Positions 9,244 to 18,635 of a DNA stretch of 40,263 nt are shown piece by piece. Source of the stretch: an uncultured OM182 clade bacterium (lineage in GTDB: Bacteria; Pseudomonadota; Gammaproteobacteria; Pseudomonadales; Azotimanducaceae); the NCBI GenBank assembly GCA_905182025.1, contig CAJJAA010000006.1:1-40263 (forward strand), read 5' to 3'. The notes under the pieces were generated by a model. It did no database searches. It was not told the DNA's origin and was given only the letters and a program-made list of their open reading frames with translations. A program made the position numbers and the translations under genes. How positions within the stretch are numbered: the first letter of the stretch is position 1; each line of letters starts with the position of its first letter.

Positions 9244-10278
9244 ATGACATTACCTGTACCCCTGCAGTTCAAAGGCGCACCTGGCTCTCCTTACACACGA
9301 AAGATGTTGGCTTTGCTTCGGTATCGGCGTATTCCCTATAAGCTTCTAATCGGTGATCAAAGCACCGCTGAAAATTTGCCAGAGGCGAAGGTCGGCTTAC
9401 TACCGACGTTCTATTTACCGAATGGTGACGGCAAGCTTGAGGCTGTGGTCGATTCCACGCCGCTAATTCGTCGATTCGAACAGGACTTTTCCGGTCGAGA
9501 AACTATCCCAGCCGATCCGGTCCTTACTTTCATAAATTATTTACTTGAAGACTACGGTGACGAATGGCTAACAAAAGCCATGTTTCACTATCGTTGGTAT
9601 TACGATGCGGACATCCAGAAGGCTGGCAAAATATTACCGCGCTGGCGCGGGCTTAACGAATCTTCGCAACAGCTGGATAAGATGCAGGCCTACGTTGCCG
9701 AACGTCAGATCACTCGGCTTTATGTCGTTGGTTCCAACGACATCACGGCGCCTGTCATCGAGGACAGTTACGTCCGCTTTCTAGAAATTTTTGATAAAAT
9801 CATAGAAAAACAAACCTTTATGTTTGGCAATCGACCAAGCTCCGCTGACTTCGCTATTTATGCGCAGCTAACGCAACTCGCCAAGTTCGACCCAACCCCA
9901 GCCAAAATCTGTCTTGATAAAGCGCCCCGTGTTTATGCATGGACGGATGTTGTTGACGATCTATCCGGTAACCCTGCGGATGCCGACGGATTTATTGGCC
10001 GAGACGAACTCGGCGACGTGCTCAGTGATATGTTGACTGAAGTGGGGCGCACCTATGTACCCGCTTTGCTTGCAAATGCACAAGCAATGATGAAAGGTGA
10101 GGATCAGATGGAAACGACAATTGATGGTCGTCAATGGGTTCAGCCTACTTTCCCCTATCAGGGAAAATGTCTGCAATGGATTCGTGCCATGTTCAATGAA
10201 CTGAGTGAAGCCGATCAAGGATTTGTGCAAGCGCTGTTAAATGGTACCGGCTGTGAGCCGTTGGTTTCATCTTCTTAA
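9244..10278 (+). CDS. Glutathione S-transferase-like protein
   Basis: A 344-residue protein. The first 85 residues form a GST-type thioredoxin fold (FKGAPGSPYTRKMLALLRYR, then VGLLPTFYLPNG), followed by an extended all-helical region; FGNRPSSADFAIYAQL near residues 195-210 resembles the GST C-terminal domain. It is longer than standard GSTs (about 210). The ribosome site GGAG is well spaced before the ATG. It heads a forward cluster with a small membrane protein, an MBL hydrolase and an enoyl-CoA hydratase. The Ser/Pro start of helix 1 suggests glutathione binding, but a transferase reaction is not proven. Confidence 0.8.
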   Translation: MTLPVPLQFKGAPGSPYTRKMLALLRYRRIPYKLLIGDQSTAENLPEAKVGLLPTFYLPNGDGKLEAVVDSTPLIRRFEQDFSGRETIPADPVLTFINYLLEDYGDEWLTKAMFHYRWYYDADIQKAGKILPRWRGLNESSQQLDKMQAYVAERQITRLYVVGSNDITAPVIEDSYVRFLEIFDKIIEKQTFMFGNRPSSADFAIYAQLTQLAKFDPTPAKICLDKAPRVYAWTDVVDDLSGNPADADGFIGRDELGDVLSDMLTEVGRTYVPALLANAQAMMKGEDQMETTIDGRQWVQPTFPYQGKCLQWIRAMFNELSEADQGFVQALLNGTGCEPLVSSS

Positions 10279-10306
10279 TAAGAATAACAAACAGGAGCGT
10301 TACCCC

Positions 10307-10687
10307 ATGAATAAAAATGTAATCAGAGTGGCAGCTGCGATCCCGGGCATTCCGATGTTGATCAATGGCATTGGCTTTATCGCAACGCCACTAGAGACCG
10401 CGCAGAGTCTCGGTATGGAACTGTTGACAGGCATTGGGTTGTCAACTCAGTTGGGTGATTTCACATCCTTCTTTATTGGCACGGCGGTGCTAATCTTTTT
10501 AGGCGCTTTTAAGAGCGATAGTAAACTGCTTTATGCCGCGGCTTTGTATCTAGGTGGTGCGGCGGTATTTAGAACCGTGGCTGCGCTCTTCAATGGTGCC
10601 GATATGGCAACCGATATTATTATTGTTGAGCTGGTATTAACGGCATGGATTTGCACCTGTGCATTTTTGTTGGGTAAAAAGGACTAA
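10307..10687 (+). CDS. Small four-helix membrane protein, function unknown
   Basis: A 126-residue protein with four hydrophobic segments: IPGIPMLINGIGFIA, FFIGTAVLIFLGAF, LLYAAALYLGGAAVFRTVAAL and IIIVELVLTAWICTCAFLL. It ends with a short basic tail (GKKD). The start is the ATG at 10307, preceded by a good AGGAG ribosome site; an upstream extension overlapping the GST-like gene is not supported. It resembles small DUF4345-type membrane proteins, but I do not recognise it securely. It lies 28 bp after the GST-like gene, so co-transcription is likely. Confidence 0.75.
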   Translation: MNKNVIRVAAAIPGIPMLINGIGFIATPLETAQSLGMELLTGIGLSTQLGDFTSFFIGTAVLIFLGAFKSDSKLLYAAALYLGGAAVFRTVAALFNGADMATDIIIVELVLTAWICTCAFLLGKKD

Positions 10688-10767
10688 ACCTAAACCAAAG
10701 GGCTATCATCACAAAGGCTAAGCCCGCCTTTGTGGTTAGCCTGGCGAAAATTAGATGGAGCATTAAC

Positions 10768-11793
10768 GTGGTTCGAGCAGTATTAATTATCCTAGCAATT
10801 GGTTTAGGTATTATTGCCGTCGTGCTCAATAATGAGTCAGGCCAAATTTTTCTGTTGGATAGAGGCGTCAAGCTAGCGATGGCGCAAGACTACGAACATG
10901 GTGATGATAGTCTTCGAGTCTTAGTCTGCGGCAGTTCTTCACCATTGCCCGCGGCGGGTCGTGCACAGGGCTGTATTGCCATCATCACACCTGAGCACTT
11001 CTTTGTTATTGACTCTGGCGCGGGTTCAACGCGCAACCTTCAGTCGGCAAACATGCCGCTGAACAGGCTCGACGGCGTGCTGGTGACGCACTTTCATTCA
11101 GACCATATTGCAGAATTATATGAAGTAAATCTGATTTCCTGGGTTGGCGGTCGCCCAGAGCCGATGAAAGTCTATGGCCCTAAAGGCATCAAAAAAGTTA
11201 TCTCGGGTATCAATGACACCTATGAATTGGATGTGCAGTATCGAACTGAACACCATGGTAAAGCGTTCATGCCAGAGAAACTGGCCGTCCTTCAACCTGT
11301 GCGACTCGACGCCGATGAGGCGTTAACGATTGGCTCACTAAAGATCACTTCCTTTAGTGCTGACCACTCGCCAATTTCACCTGCCGTCAGCTACAAGATT
11401 GAATACAAAGACAGAGTGGTTGTTGTCACGGGTGACACAAACGTCACAACAACCTTGGCAGAGCAGGTCAAGGGTATCGATTTACTGCTGACTGATGCAC
11501 TCTCACTGCCGATTTTAGATAGGATGATTGCAGGGGCGACAGAAGCGGGCCGCACTCGAGGCGCAAAAATTCTCAAGGATGTGCAGGACTACCATGCATC
11601 AACCGAGAAGTTGATTGAAATGATTGGTGCAAGTGACGTTCAAATGACAGGTTTTTATCATATGGTGCCAGCACCAACGAACATCGTTATGGAAAAGATC
11701 TACAAAAATGATTTGCCCGACAATGTTGTGCTGACCGACGATGGTATGTGGTTCACCTTGCCGGTCGGCAATGATCGCGTTCAAGTCGACTAG
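10768..11793 (+). CDS. Membrane-anchored metallo-beta-lactamase-fold hydrolase
   Basis: About 341 residues from the GTG at 10768, chosen because GGAG lies 8 nt upstream; an upstream GTG at 10732 is possible. A single N-terminal hydrophobic segment (VLIILAIGLGIIAVVL) suggests an anchor or uncleaved signal. The MBL metal motif is THFHSDH, with ligands H108, H110, D112 and H113. Later blocks FSADHSP and VVTGDT, and a C-terminal His (GFYHM), fit the RNase Z/arylsulfatase-like branch. The substrate is unknown. It is placed between a small membrane protein and an enoyl-CoA hydratase on the same strand. Confidence 0.85.
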   Translation: MVRAVLIILAIGLGIIAVVLNNESGQIFLLDRGVKLAMAQDYEHGDDSLRVLVCGSSSPLPAAGRAQGCIAIITPEHFFVIDSGAGSTRNLQSANMPLNRLDGVLVTHFHSDHIAELYEVNLISWVGGRPEPMKVYGPKGIKKVISGINDTYELDVQYRTEHHGKAFMPEKLAVLQPVRLDADEALTIGSLKITSFSADHSPISPAVSYKIEYKDRVVVVTGDTNVTTTLAEQVKGIDLLLTDALSLPILDRMIAGATEAGRTRGAKILKDVQDYHASTEKLIEMIGASDVQMTGFYHMVPAPTNIVMEKIYKNDLPDNVVLTDDGMWFTLPVGNDRVQVD

Positions 11794-11886
11794 CAATATC
11801 GCAATAGGTGTCAAACGCAGCGTCGGATTGACGAGCTTAAGCGCAAATTAATAGCGTTAGAATTTTATAATAGGTACAAAAATATA

Positions 11887-12675
11887 ATGGACTACGCAAC
11901 ACTGATATATGAATTTAGCGATAGCATCGCAACAATTACCTTGAACAGACCAGATTCTGCCAACGCGTTGAACCCGGCCATGGCTAGAGAATTGAACCTT
12001 GTTTCGATTGAATGTGATCGCAATCCTGAGCTCAGAGCTGTAATTGTTACCGGCGCTGGCAAGATGTTCTCTGCGGGCGGTGATCTGGGCGAGTTTGTTA
12101 GTGCCGGTGATAATGCGCCACACTTATTATCAGAGATGACCGGTGATTTGCATTTGGCCATCTCACGTTTTACACGCATGAATGCGCCGGTGATCGCCAA
12201 AGTAAACGGTACAGCCGCTGGTGCTGGTTTGAGCTTGGTTGCGGCATGTGATTTGGCTGTGTCGGTCGATAGTGCGAAATTCGTTATGGCATATACCAAT
12301 GCGGGTCTTTCTCCAGATGGTAGTTCGACCTATTTTCTACCCAGGCGAATTGGTGATCGACGAGCTCGAGAGTTAATGTTGACTAACCGCGTCTTATCAT
12401 CAGCCGAAGCGGTACAGTGGGGCATTCTCAATCAAGCTGTCGCTGCAGATGATTTAGATGACGTGGTTGCCAAACTCGCGGCTACTATTGCGTCTGGTCC
12501 AACACTTTCTTTCGGGAAAGTGAAAGCGCTTCTAAATCAGTCTTTCGATAATGGGCTTGAGACCCAAATGGAACTCGAGTCTCGGGCGATATCTGATGCT
12601 TCAAGAACGCTAGATGGCCAAGAAGGCATGAACGCATTTGTTGAAAAGCGCAAGCCGACGTTCACCGGCAAATAA
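11887..12675 (+). CDS. Enoyl-CoA hydratase/isomerase family protein
   Basis: A 262-residue crotonase-fold protein. Oxyanion-hole blocks are FSAGGDLGEF (61-70) and NGTAAGAGLSLVAACDLAV (107-125). The active-site region reads AGLSPDGSSTYFLPRRIG (139-156). The acid in the second position is Asp144, as in PaaG-type isomerases, rather than the Glu of canonical hydratases, so an isomerase or a variant hydratase is plausible. It would act on enoyl-CoA thioesters in fatty acid or aromatic/steroid breakdown. Last gene of the forward cluster; it converges on the kinase-fold gene. Confidence 0.9.
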   Translation: MDYATLIYEFSDSIATITLNRPDSANALNPAMARELNLVSIECDRNPELRAVIVTGAGKMFSAGGDLGEFVSAGDNAPHLLSEMTGDLHLAISRFTRMNAPVIAKVNGTAAGAGLSLVAACDLAVSVDSAKFVMAYTNAGLSPDGSSTYFLPRRIGDRRARELMLTNRVLSSAEAVQWGILNQAVAADDLDDVVAKLAATIASGPTLSFGKVKALLNQSFDNGLETQMELESRAISDASRTLDGQEGMNAFVEKRKPTFTGK

Positions 12676-12740
12676 AATCTACACGCACGTAATTGATGCT
12701 TTGGTGCCACCATTTGTGTCAGCAGCCATCGGATTTTTAT

Positions 12741-13808
12741 CTACTTAAGTAGATCAAGCCCGTCCAAGTGTAGAGCCATGTCAGCACTACGGCGTAACAT
12801 GGTCATAAACATTTCATCGCCACGTTCCGTTTGGTTAACAATCATTGATGCGATGACGGCCATGACCAAGCCTGCAAAACTGCTCAAGCGATAGTCGTTC
12901 CAGCATTCATCAAAGGTGTAGTTGTCGACCCCATAGCTCTTTAAGCGTTGATGGTATTGTTTCAGCACATCGACTTCACAGGCCGCCCTTGGTGCCGCAT
13001 CCATGCCCGTGCCCATAAAGTAGGCCGCATCAGCGCCGCCGGTGCCTATGGATGGCGACCAGTCAACAACCGTAATGGGGTAGGGCCCGCCAAACATCAT
13101 ATTGTCGAGCCGGTAATCAATATGCACCAGCGTAAATTTGTCAGGCGTGTTGCCATTATAGAGATGAAACTTTTCGCCTAAGTCGGTCACCAGACGTGCG
13201 TGCTCAGGTTTAAGTTTGTCGCCGTACCGCTCAAGAAAACCTGGGCAAACCATGTCCCACAGTGCTCGTGGATTATCGGCAGGCATGGTTGGCGCCAACC
13301 ATTCAATGTCTTTTAATGTTGGGTCACACCATCTTGGGCCAGCAAGTCCTGCAAGTTCAGTGATCGCCAGCGCCGCTTGGTCAGCATTACAGCCGGCAAG
13401 TTGATCACCCTGTACCCCGGGTGTTAGATCCTCCATCATCAAAACAAACTCATCGGCTTGATCTAGGTTAATGGCAGAGAAATAAATTTTGGGTGTGCGT
13501 ATATCGACGGTGGGTTCGATCTGCTGGTAGTACAATACCTCTTTAAGATAATCATTGACGGCAATGCCTGTTTGCCGACTGACCGGGTCATCGGAGGCGA
13601 ACTTGCCAACTAAAGATGACGGACCATTGCCGGAGGCATAGTCCAATTCAAATCTTACATTCTGGCCTACCTGGCCTGTGCCAATGTTCTTCTTGGTAAA
13701 ACTTCTTACGACACCGTTGTGACCCGAATAAGCCAGCACCTGCGATAGCCATTCGTTATCGACTTTTTCGGGATAGCATCGATTATCTGGTTTGGTTATC
13801 TGTGACAT
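12741..13808 (-). CDS. Aminoglycoside phosphotransferase-fold (ecdysteroid kinase-like) protein
   Basis: A 355-residue protein of the APH/EcKinase-like superfamily. The catalytic loop is HIDYRLDN at 229-236 (Asp231, Asn236) and the metal-binding DFG equivalent is VVDW with Asp249. The N-terminal lobe includes LVGKFASDD with a candidate ATP-binding Lys69 and LMMEDLTPG. Such proteins are common in marine gammaproteobacteria alongside fatty acid and steroid catabolism genes; the substrate is unknown and antibiotic resistance should not be assumed. Monocistronic. A 7-bp inverted repeat lies upstream. Confidence 0.88.
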   Translation of the reverse strand: MSQITKPDNRCYPEKVDNEWLSQVLAYSGHNGVVRSFTKKNIGTGQVGQNVRFELDYASGNGPSSLVGKFASDDPVSRQTGIAVNDYLKEVLYYQQIEPTVDIRTPKIYFSAINLDQADEFVLMMEDLTPGVQGDQLAGCNADQAALAITELAGLAGPRWCDPTLKDIEWLAPTMPADNPRALWDMVCPGFLERYGDKLKPEHARLVTDLGEKFHLYNGNTPDKFTLVHIDYRLDNMMFGGPYPITVVDWSPSIGTGGADAAYFMGTGMDAAPRAACEVDVLKQYHQRLKSYGVDNYTFDECWNDYRLSSFAGLVMAVIASMIVNQTERGDEMFMTMLRRSADMALHLDGLDLLK

Positions 13809-13849
13809 GATTCGACTCCGATGTTGAGTTTCACCTGCTTTTTGAAAAA

Positions 13850-13879
13850 GGCATACAAATAGGTGGTAGGGAGTATGCC
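13850..13879. promoter_or_regulatory. Inverted repeat upstream of the kinase-fold gene
   Basis: GGCATAC at 13850-13856 and GTATGCC at 13873-13879 are perfect inverted copies separated by 16 bp. They lie about 45-70 bp upstream of the kinase-fold start, a normal operator location. No T-tract suggests termination. The identity of any regulator is unknown. Confidence 0.3.
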
Positions 13880-13964
13880 ATCTTTATTCAAAAAAATTTA
13901 AACAAAATAATGCGCAGTTTTTCGTGCGGTTCGAGCTTATCGATTGGCTGAAAAAGTGTGTTTG

Positions 13965-15188
13965 CTAGCGACGAACGAGCGCCGGCAAGCCCCTAGAAAG
14001 CAAAGCTGCGGTTAACAGAAATAGCGTTGAGATTATTAGGCAGGCGGCTAACCCCCACGTTTGAAACACCCAGCCAGACAGTACCGTTCCAATTAATCGT
14101 CCCATGGCGTTGGCCATATAGTAAAAGCCTACATCCATAGAAACGTCATCCGCGTCAGCGTAGCTAACGATAAGGTAGCTGTGGATGGACGAGTTGATGG
14201 CGAAGATGACGCCGAAGATCAACAGACCGACAACCAAGCTAATTTGAATATGCGTCGTCTGCAAGAGCGCCAAGGCGATGAGCGTGGGGATAAGCGCTAA
14301 CAGCAAGGCCCAACCCAGTGCGCTGTTTCCATCCGGCGTCCGCTGTTTATAAAGGCTCGGTGCAAGACTTTGCACGATGCCATAACCGATGATCCAAGCA
14401 GCCAGGAAGCTGCCTACTTGCCAATGACTCCAGCCAAGTTCCATGGCGAGAAAAACCGGCAAGGCGACAACGAACCAGACATCGCGTGCGCCGAATAAAA
14501 ATAGTCTTGCCGCAGAGAGCAGGTTAATCGAGCGACTCTTTGAAAAAATATCGGTAAATTTTGGCTTGTTGTTTGACTGGCCCAAATTGGCGGGCAACAG
14601 TATCAAGCTTGATAGCCAAACAAGCGTCAGGGCGAGTGCCATACCAAGGATCGCTATTTGAAATCCACACAGCGTTAAGAGCAGGCCGCCAAGGAAAAAG
14701 CCGAAACCCTTCATCGCATTTTTCGACCCGGTGAGTCGTGCTACCCATTTGAATAGCCGGCGCTCTTCGTTGCCCTCACCGCTAGGCACAAGATTCTTAA
14801 CGGAGGCTTTGGCGCTCATCTTATTCAAATCTTTGGCAATCCCCGACAACGCTTGGGCAAACATTACCCAGGGTACGGTTAGCATTGCGACCGGTACTAA
14901 CAACATGGCAAGGGCGATTATTTGCAGCAGCAAGCCGATGTTCATGATACGGGCAAGCCCGATACGTGCACCAAGCCAGCCGCCTACGAGGTTGGTGATG
15001 ACACCAAAGACTTCATAAAAAAGGAACAGCATGGCAATCGACAGCGGGCTATAACCGAGTGCATGGAAATGCAGGATTACCAACATACGCAGCGCGCCGT
15101 CGGTGAGTGTGAAGGCCCAGTAGTTACCTGTGATGGTCAGGTATTGACGTACCTTCACTGACTCAATGGCGGGCGTATTGCTCATCAA
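13965..15188 (-). CDS. arsJ: ArsJ organoarsenical efflux MFS transporter
   Basis: A 407-residue major facilitator protein, about 12 membrane segments. The N-terminus ([36 protein letters not shown]) and the direct linkage to a GAPDH gene mark it as ArsJ. In the known pathway, a dedicated GAPDH makes 1-arseno-3-phosphoglycerate from glyceraldehyde-3-phosphate and arsenate, and ArsJ exports this unstable product, giving arsenate resistance. Its start codon overlaps the GAPDH stop by 4 bp (ATGA), so the two are translationally coupled. No ArsR or ArsC gene is visible nearby. Assignment rests on sequence recognition plus context and is strong. Confidence 0.9.
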   Translation of the reverse strand: MMSNTPAIESVKVRQYLTITGNYWAFTLTDGALRMLVILHFHALGYSPLSIAMLFLFYEVFGVITNLVGGWLGARIGLARIMNIGLLLQIIALAMLLVPVAMLTVPWVMFAQALSGIAKDLNKMSAKASVKNLVPSGEGNEERRLFKWVARLTGSKNAMKGFGFFLGGLLLTLCGFQIAILGMALALTLVWLSSLILLPANLGQSNNKPKFTDIFSKSRSINLLSAARLFLFGARDVWFVVALPVFLAMELGWSHWQVGSFLAAWIIGYGIVQSLAPSLYKQRTPDGNSALGWALLLALIPTLIALALLQTTHIQISLVVGLLIFGVIFAINSSIHSYLIVSYADADDVSMDVGFYYMANAMGRLIGTVLSGWVFQTWGLAACLIISTLFLLTAALLSRGLPALVRR

Positions 15189-16243
15189 GCAGTCGGCTGT
15201 CGGCCGTTGGTTTGAGCTGCAAGCGAGCGCTGGACCAATTGAGTTAATTCAACACAGCGGTTTACATAACCCCACTCGTTGTCGTACCAGATATAGAGTT
15301 TCACCTGCGTGTCGTTAATGACCATGGTTGATAGTGCGTCAATAATGCCGGATCGAGGGTCGGTGCGGTAGTCGATGGATACCAGTGGCCGTTCTTCGTA
15401 GCCCAAAATACCGCTCAGTTCGCCTTGCGCTGCCGACTTTAGAAAGTCGTTAACTGTTGCAACGGTAGTCGGTGTTTCAACTTCGAAAACACAATCTGTC
15501 AATGATGCGTTCGCTAAGGGTACGCGTACCGCATGACCGTTTAGTTTGCCTTGAAGTTCGGGAAATATGTGAGTGATCGCTGTTGCGGACCCCGTCGTTG
15601 TTGGTATTAAGCTCATGCTGCTCGCCCGGGCGCGACGCAGATCTTTGTGCGGCGCATCCAGCACATTTTGCGTATTGGTAATGTCATGGATAGTGGTCAT
15701 CGAACCGTGCTTGATACCGAGCTTTTCATGAATCACCTTTACTACCGGTGCCATGCAGTTTGTCGTGCAGGAAGCGGCGGTGACGATGGGGAATAGTTCA
15801 TGGTCATACAGATCATCATTCACGCCCATGACCACATTCAGTACGCCGTCTTCTTTAACGGGCGCCGTGACAATGACGCTTTGAACGCCCTGCTCTAGGT
15901 ACTGTTTTAAGAGTGCTTGGGTCTTCATCACTCCCGATGCTTCGATCACAATGTCGCAATTGGACCAGTCAGTTTCAGCGATTGTCTTGTTCTGACACCA
16001 TTGAATGGATTTCCCTGCGACCTTTATATGGTCTTGCGGGTGCGTTTCAGAATCAGTTTGCGCGGTCGCCTCATGCTGCCAACGACCATGAATCGAATCG
16101 AAATTAACCAGATGCGCCGCGGTTGCTGCATCTGCCGCGGGGTCATTGATTTGTATAAATTCAAACCCGGTCTGATCAAAGCCGGCGCGAAGCACCAGCC
16201 TTCCGATACGACCAAAGCCGTTGATACCTATTTTTACCGTCAT
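15185..16243 (-). CDS. ArsJ-associated glyceraldehyde-3-phosphate dehydrogenase
   Basis: A 352-residue phosphorylating GAPDH. NAD-binding GINGFGRIG is at residues 6-14. The active-site block is [10 protein letters not shown] with catalytic Cys159, and His186 follows in [22 protein letters not shown] binds phosphate or arsenate. Context (overlap with arsJ) says it acts in arsenate detoxification by forming 1-arseno-3-phosphoglycerate rather than, or as well as, in glycolysis. An AGGA ribosome site lies 7 nt before the ATG. It is 29 bp downstream of the SDR gene on the same strand, so a three-gene transcript is likely. Confidence 0.92.
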   Translation of the reverse strand: MTVKIGINGFGRIGRLVLRAGFDQTGFEFIQINDPAADAATAAHLVNFDSIHGRWQHEATAQTDSETHPQDHIKVAGKSIQWCQNKTIAETDWSNCDIVIEASGVMKTQALLKQYLEQGVQSVIVTAPVKEDGVLNVVMGVNDDLYDHELFPIVTAASCTTNCMAPVVKVIHEKLGIKHGSMTTIHDITNTQNVLDAPHKDLRRARASSMSLIPTTTGSATAITHIFPELQGKLNGHAVRVPLANASLTDCVFEVETPTTVATVNDFLKSAAQGELSGILGYEERPLVSIDYRTDPRSGIIDALSTMVINDTQVKLYIWYDNEWGYVNRCVELTQLVQRSLAAQTNGRQPTA

Positions 16244-16272
16244 AGCTGTTCCTCGCTCAAGCTTGTTTTAGA

Positions 16273-17235
16273 TTAACCGACTAACGCCTCGCTCAAGTCC
16301 CAAAGCGTATTCGCATTGTCGCCGCTCACGGCGTAGGACATGACACCGTTTCTGGACGCCGGTAATGTGTCATGCACAACTGCTTCGCTGCAGTCCTCAA
16401 GGTACTGGCCACCTTTGCCTTGCAGGTATTCGCTGGTTGCCGCCCAAGTTGAAGTGGATGCACCTTGCTGCGTCGTCTTAAAGAGCTCATTGACGTTGCC
16501 CTGCTCGTCAACCCAGCCTCTGGATTGGATATCTTCTTTTGTCATGTGCCTTTGCAGTGTTGTCATAATGCCACCAGGGTGGACCGCAAAGGCCTCAATA
16601 CCCTGTGCCGCATAACGCTGTTGGATGCCCAATGCCATTAGCGCGTTGGCTGTTTTTGCCTGACCGTAGGAAGACCAAGGCTCGTAATCACGATGCTCAA
16701 AGCCGATATCGTCAAACACAACAGGGCTTAAGAAATGCCCCGTTGAGCTTAAGCAAACGACGCGGGCATAGTCTGCGTTCAGTAGCGCCGGCAGCAAACC
16801 CTTAAAGAAGGTGAAATGGCCAAGGTGATTGGTGCCAAACTGAAGCTCAAAGCCCTCCTGGGTTTTACCATAAGGACAGGCCATGACAGCCGCGTTGTTG
16901 ATCAAAATATCCAGCGTGTCGTGGCGCGATAAATACGTTGTTGCGGCTTGTTTCACTGCCGCTTGGGAATCGAGCGATAAGGCCAGCGCATCAACGCGCT
17001 CACTGCCGATTTCAGTGTTGATCGCGGATGCCGTTTCAAGCGCCCGCTCGTAGTCACGACAGGCGAGGGTAACGGATGCACCAGCAGCTGCCAGCGCTTT
17101 AACAGTCTCTAGACCTATTCCAGAATAACCGCCAGTAACAATGGCATGCTTTCCGGTCAGATCAATGCCGGCAACCGCTTGCGCGGCGGTTGTGCGATAA
17201 CCGAAGTCTTCTTTGGTGGCTGAATTTGAGCTCAT
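16273..17235 (-). CDS. Short-chain dehydrogenase/reductase
   Basis: A 320-residue SDR of the retinol-dehydrogenase-like extended group. The cofactor motif TGGYSGIG is at 34-41, NNAA at 113-116, catalytic Ser in CLSSTGHF near 163-164, and the YxxxK pair is Tyr190/Lys194. NADP is likely, judging by CRDYERA after strand 2. It lies upstream of GAPDH-arsJ on the same strand with a 29-bp gap. Its part in arsenic resistance, if any, is unknown; co-transcription could be incidental. Confidence 0.9.
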   Translation of the reverse strand: MSSNSATKEDFGYRTTAAQAVAGIDLTGKHAIVTGGYSGIGLETVKALAAAGASVTLACRDYERALETASAINTEIGSERVDALALSLDSQAAVKQAATTYLSRHDTLDILINNAAVMACPYGKTQEGFELQFGTNHLGHFTFFKGLLPALLNADYARVVCLSSTGHFLSPVVFDDIGFEHRDYEPWSSYGQAKTANALMALGIQQRYAAQGIEAFAVHPGGIMTTLQRHMTKEDIQSRGWVDEQGNVNELFKTTQQGASTSTWAATSEYLQGKGGQYLEDCSEAVVHDTLPASRNGVMSYAVSGDNANTLWDLSEALVG

Positions 17236-17360
17236 GGGTTGAGATTCCTTAAATGACTTTACACTTCTTTATATTGGCGGATAGTGAACTATTTTGATGC
17301 TGATTGCATGATTCAGGTTTTTTAACGAACGGACTTATTCAGTTCTGATCAAAAGGGCGA

Positions 17361-18239
17361 TTACGCAAACAACCAGCGCGAAATTTCCTTGCGGTTAGAC
17401 ACAACAATGGGTTGAGATCGGGCAGACATATCCCGGGCGTTGGGTTCAACCCGCAACTCCTGCAGCAGATATTGAACTAAAGGACCACGGGTGGTTATCG
17501 CCAGCTTGTTATCGAGCATGCCATAGTCTTCAGCTACGACTTGGCGTTGCGCTTTGTTTAACTCGGGGTTCGGCACTAAGCGAACCTCAACATCCGTATG
17601 CCAATCCATATCTTCGGCAACCGTGTGGCCAGATAGGTCCATTAATTCCGGTATACCTCGGAAGCGACTCAGAACGAAATCGCGGTATTCACTGTTCTTC
17701 TCACACCAGCCGCGGACATGCCAACGCAAGCCCGTAAACACCAATGTGTGTGGCACGATAACGCGCCCCTCGTGGTCGGGATTAACCAGCGACACGTAGT
17801 CAACATCAATGCGGCGACATTGCCGAGCGGCTTGTACGATATTGCGTATCAGTGCCGGTGCTAGTTTGCGCGCCGGCGCATTGATAACTTCTGTATTGGC
17901 GGTACTCAGGGGTAGGGCGCTAAACGTCTGGCTGAGGTCGTCATTGCGATTGAGTAAATGCAAATACTCATCGGCATTGCCCGAGGTATAGACCGGCTTG
18001 AATGCCTTTGAGGGTTTGTACCCTTTTAGCGTCTTGTCGTATTCCAGGTTGCCGGGAGCGCAGTCATAATTATAGGTGTTGATGTCTTTCGAGGCCTGTT
18101 GCCGGCCGATACCAAAAGTGTCACACAAATGATTGGTCGTCAGCCTGCCTTCCCACAGGGCAATGATCTCAATTGTTCTATAGCGTAGTAGTAAATCCCA
18201 GCGAGTCTGCCACGCTTTTTTACCGTCAATGATCTTCAT
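17361..18239 (-). CDS. WYL-domain transcriptional regulator, BrxR/CapW-like
   Basis: About 292 residues from the ATG at 18239, chosen because AGGAG lies 7 nt upstream; a longer frame to 18287 would run into the palindromic promoter region. The N-terminal winged helix (WDLLLRYRTIEIIALWEG, TTNHLCDTFGIGRQQASKDI) and the PGNLEYDKTLKGYKP linker strongly resemble the BrxR/CapW family. These homodimeric repressors combine wHTH, WYL and C-terminal extension domains and often control phage-defence operons (BREX, CBASS). The WYL domain spans roughly residues 120-190 (VDYVSL, PHTLVFTGLRWHVRGWCE). No defence operon adjoins it. Instead a divergent 63-codon gene and an MscS remnant follow, so the original target may have been lost. 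Confidence 0.85.
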   Translation of the reverse strand: MKIIDGKKAWQTRWDLLLRYRTIEIIALWEGRLTTNHLCDTFGIGRQQASKDINTYNYDCAPGNLEYDKTLKGYKPSKAFKPVYTSGNADEYLHLLNRNDDLSQTFSALPLSTANTEVINAPARKLAPALIRNIVQAARQCRRIDVDYVSLVNPDHEGRVIVPHTLVFTGLRWHVRGWCEKNSEYRDFVLSRFRGIPELMDLSGHTVAEDMDWHTDVEVRLVPNPELNKAQRQVVAEDYGMLDNKLAITTRGPLVQYLLQELRVEPNARDMSARSQPIVVSNRKEISRWLFA

Positions 18240-18277
18240 TGTTGTTGCTCCTGCTGGTCGACCTGCTTGATTACACG

Positions 18278-18308
18278 ACATGTACATGTATACATAATAG
18301 ACATGTAT
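18278..18308. promoter_or_regulatory. Nested palindromes in the WYL-regulator promoter
   Basis: ACATGTACATGT (18278-18289) is a perfect 12-bp palindrome overlapping a second, ATGTATACAT (18286-18295). A third ACATGTAT begins at 18301. The cluster lies between the WYL regulator and the divergent small gene, as expected for an autoregulatory operator serving both. Binding is inferred from position and symmetry. Confidence 0.5.
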
Positions 18309-18393
18309 CTTATGACGACTATACTACTGGACATCACACAAACAAACCAACATCAAACGGCAAATAATTAAACTGTAGGTTAAGGAGAACGAG

Positions 18394-18585
18394 ATGAACA
18401 AATTGGAATACTGCCTGGCACAAATAGCCCATCAAGTTACCGAGACTGATGAACTCATGGGTGAACTGATCGATATGCTCGCCAGCGCGGCTCACAGCTA
18501 CCAACCCCCGGCGGAAGAAGACGCTGACCTGGGTGATGAGCTCGTAGGCTATGTCGAGAGTATTACGCGCCTAATAGCCTGTTAA
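18394..18585 (+). CDS. Small acidic protein, function unknown
   Basis: A 63-residue ORF with a strong Shine-Dalgarno site (AAGGAGAACGAG before the ATG). Predicted mostly helical and acidic (ETDELMGELIDMLASA, EEDADLGDELVGYVESI). It is divergent from the BrxR-like regulator and probably shares its palindromic control region. No family recognised. It could be a regulated partner of the WYL gene or a leftover of a lost operon. An MscS C-terminal fragment follows at once. Confidence 0.55.
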   Translation: MNKLEYCLAQIAHQVTETDELMGELIDMLASAAHSYQPPAEEDADLGDELVGYVESITRLIAC

Positions 18586-18635
18586 AACCGCTGCCAAAGC
18601 GACAATTTTTAAGAGCCTGCAAGCACAGCTCAGGC

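Noticed and set aside
11828..11871. TTGACG and TATAAT pair upstream of the enoyl-CoA hydratase
   Set aside because: The spacing is 32 bp, far too long for a sigma-70 promoter; only the -10 hexamer is convincing.
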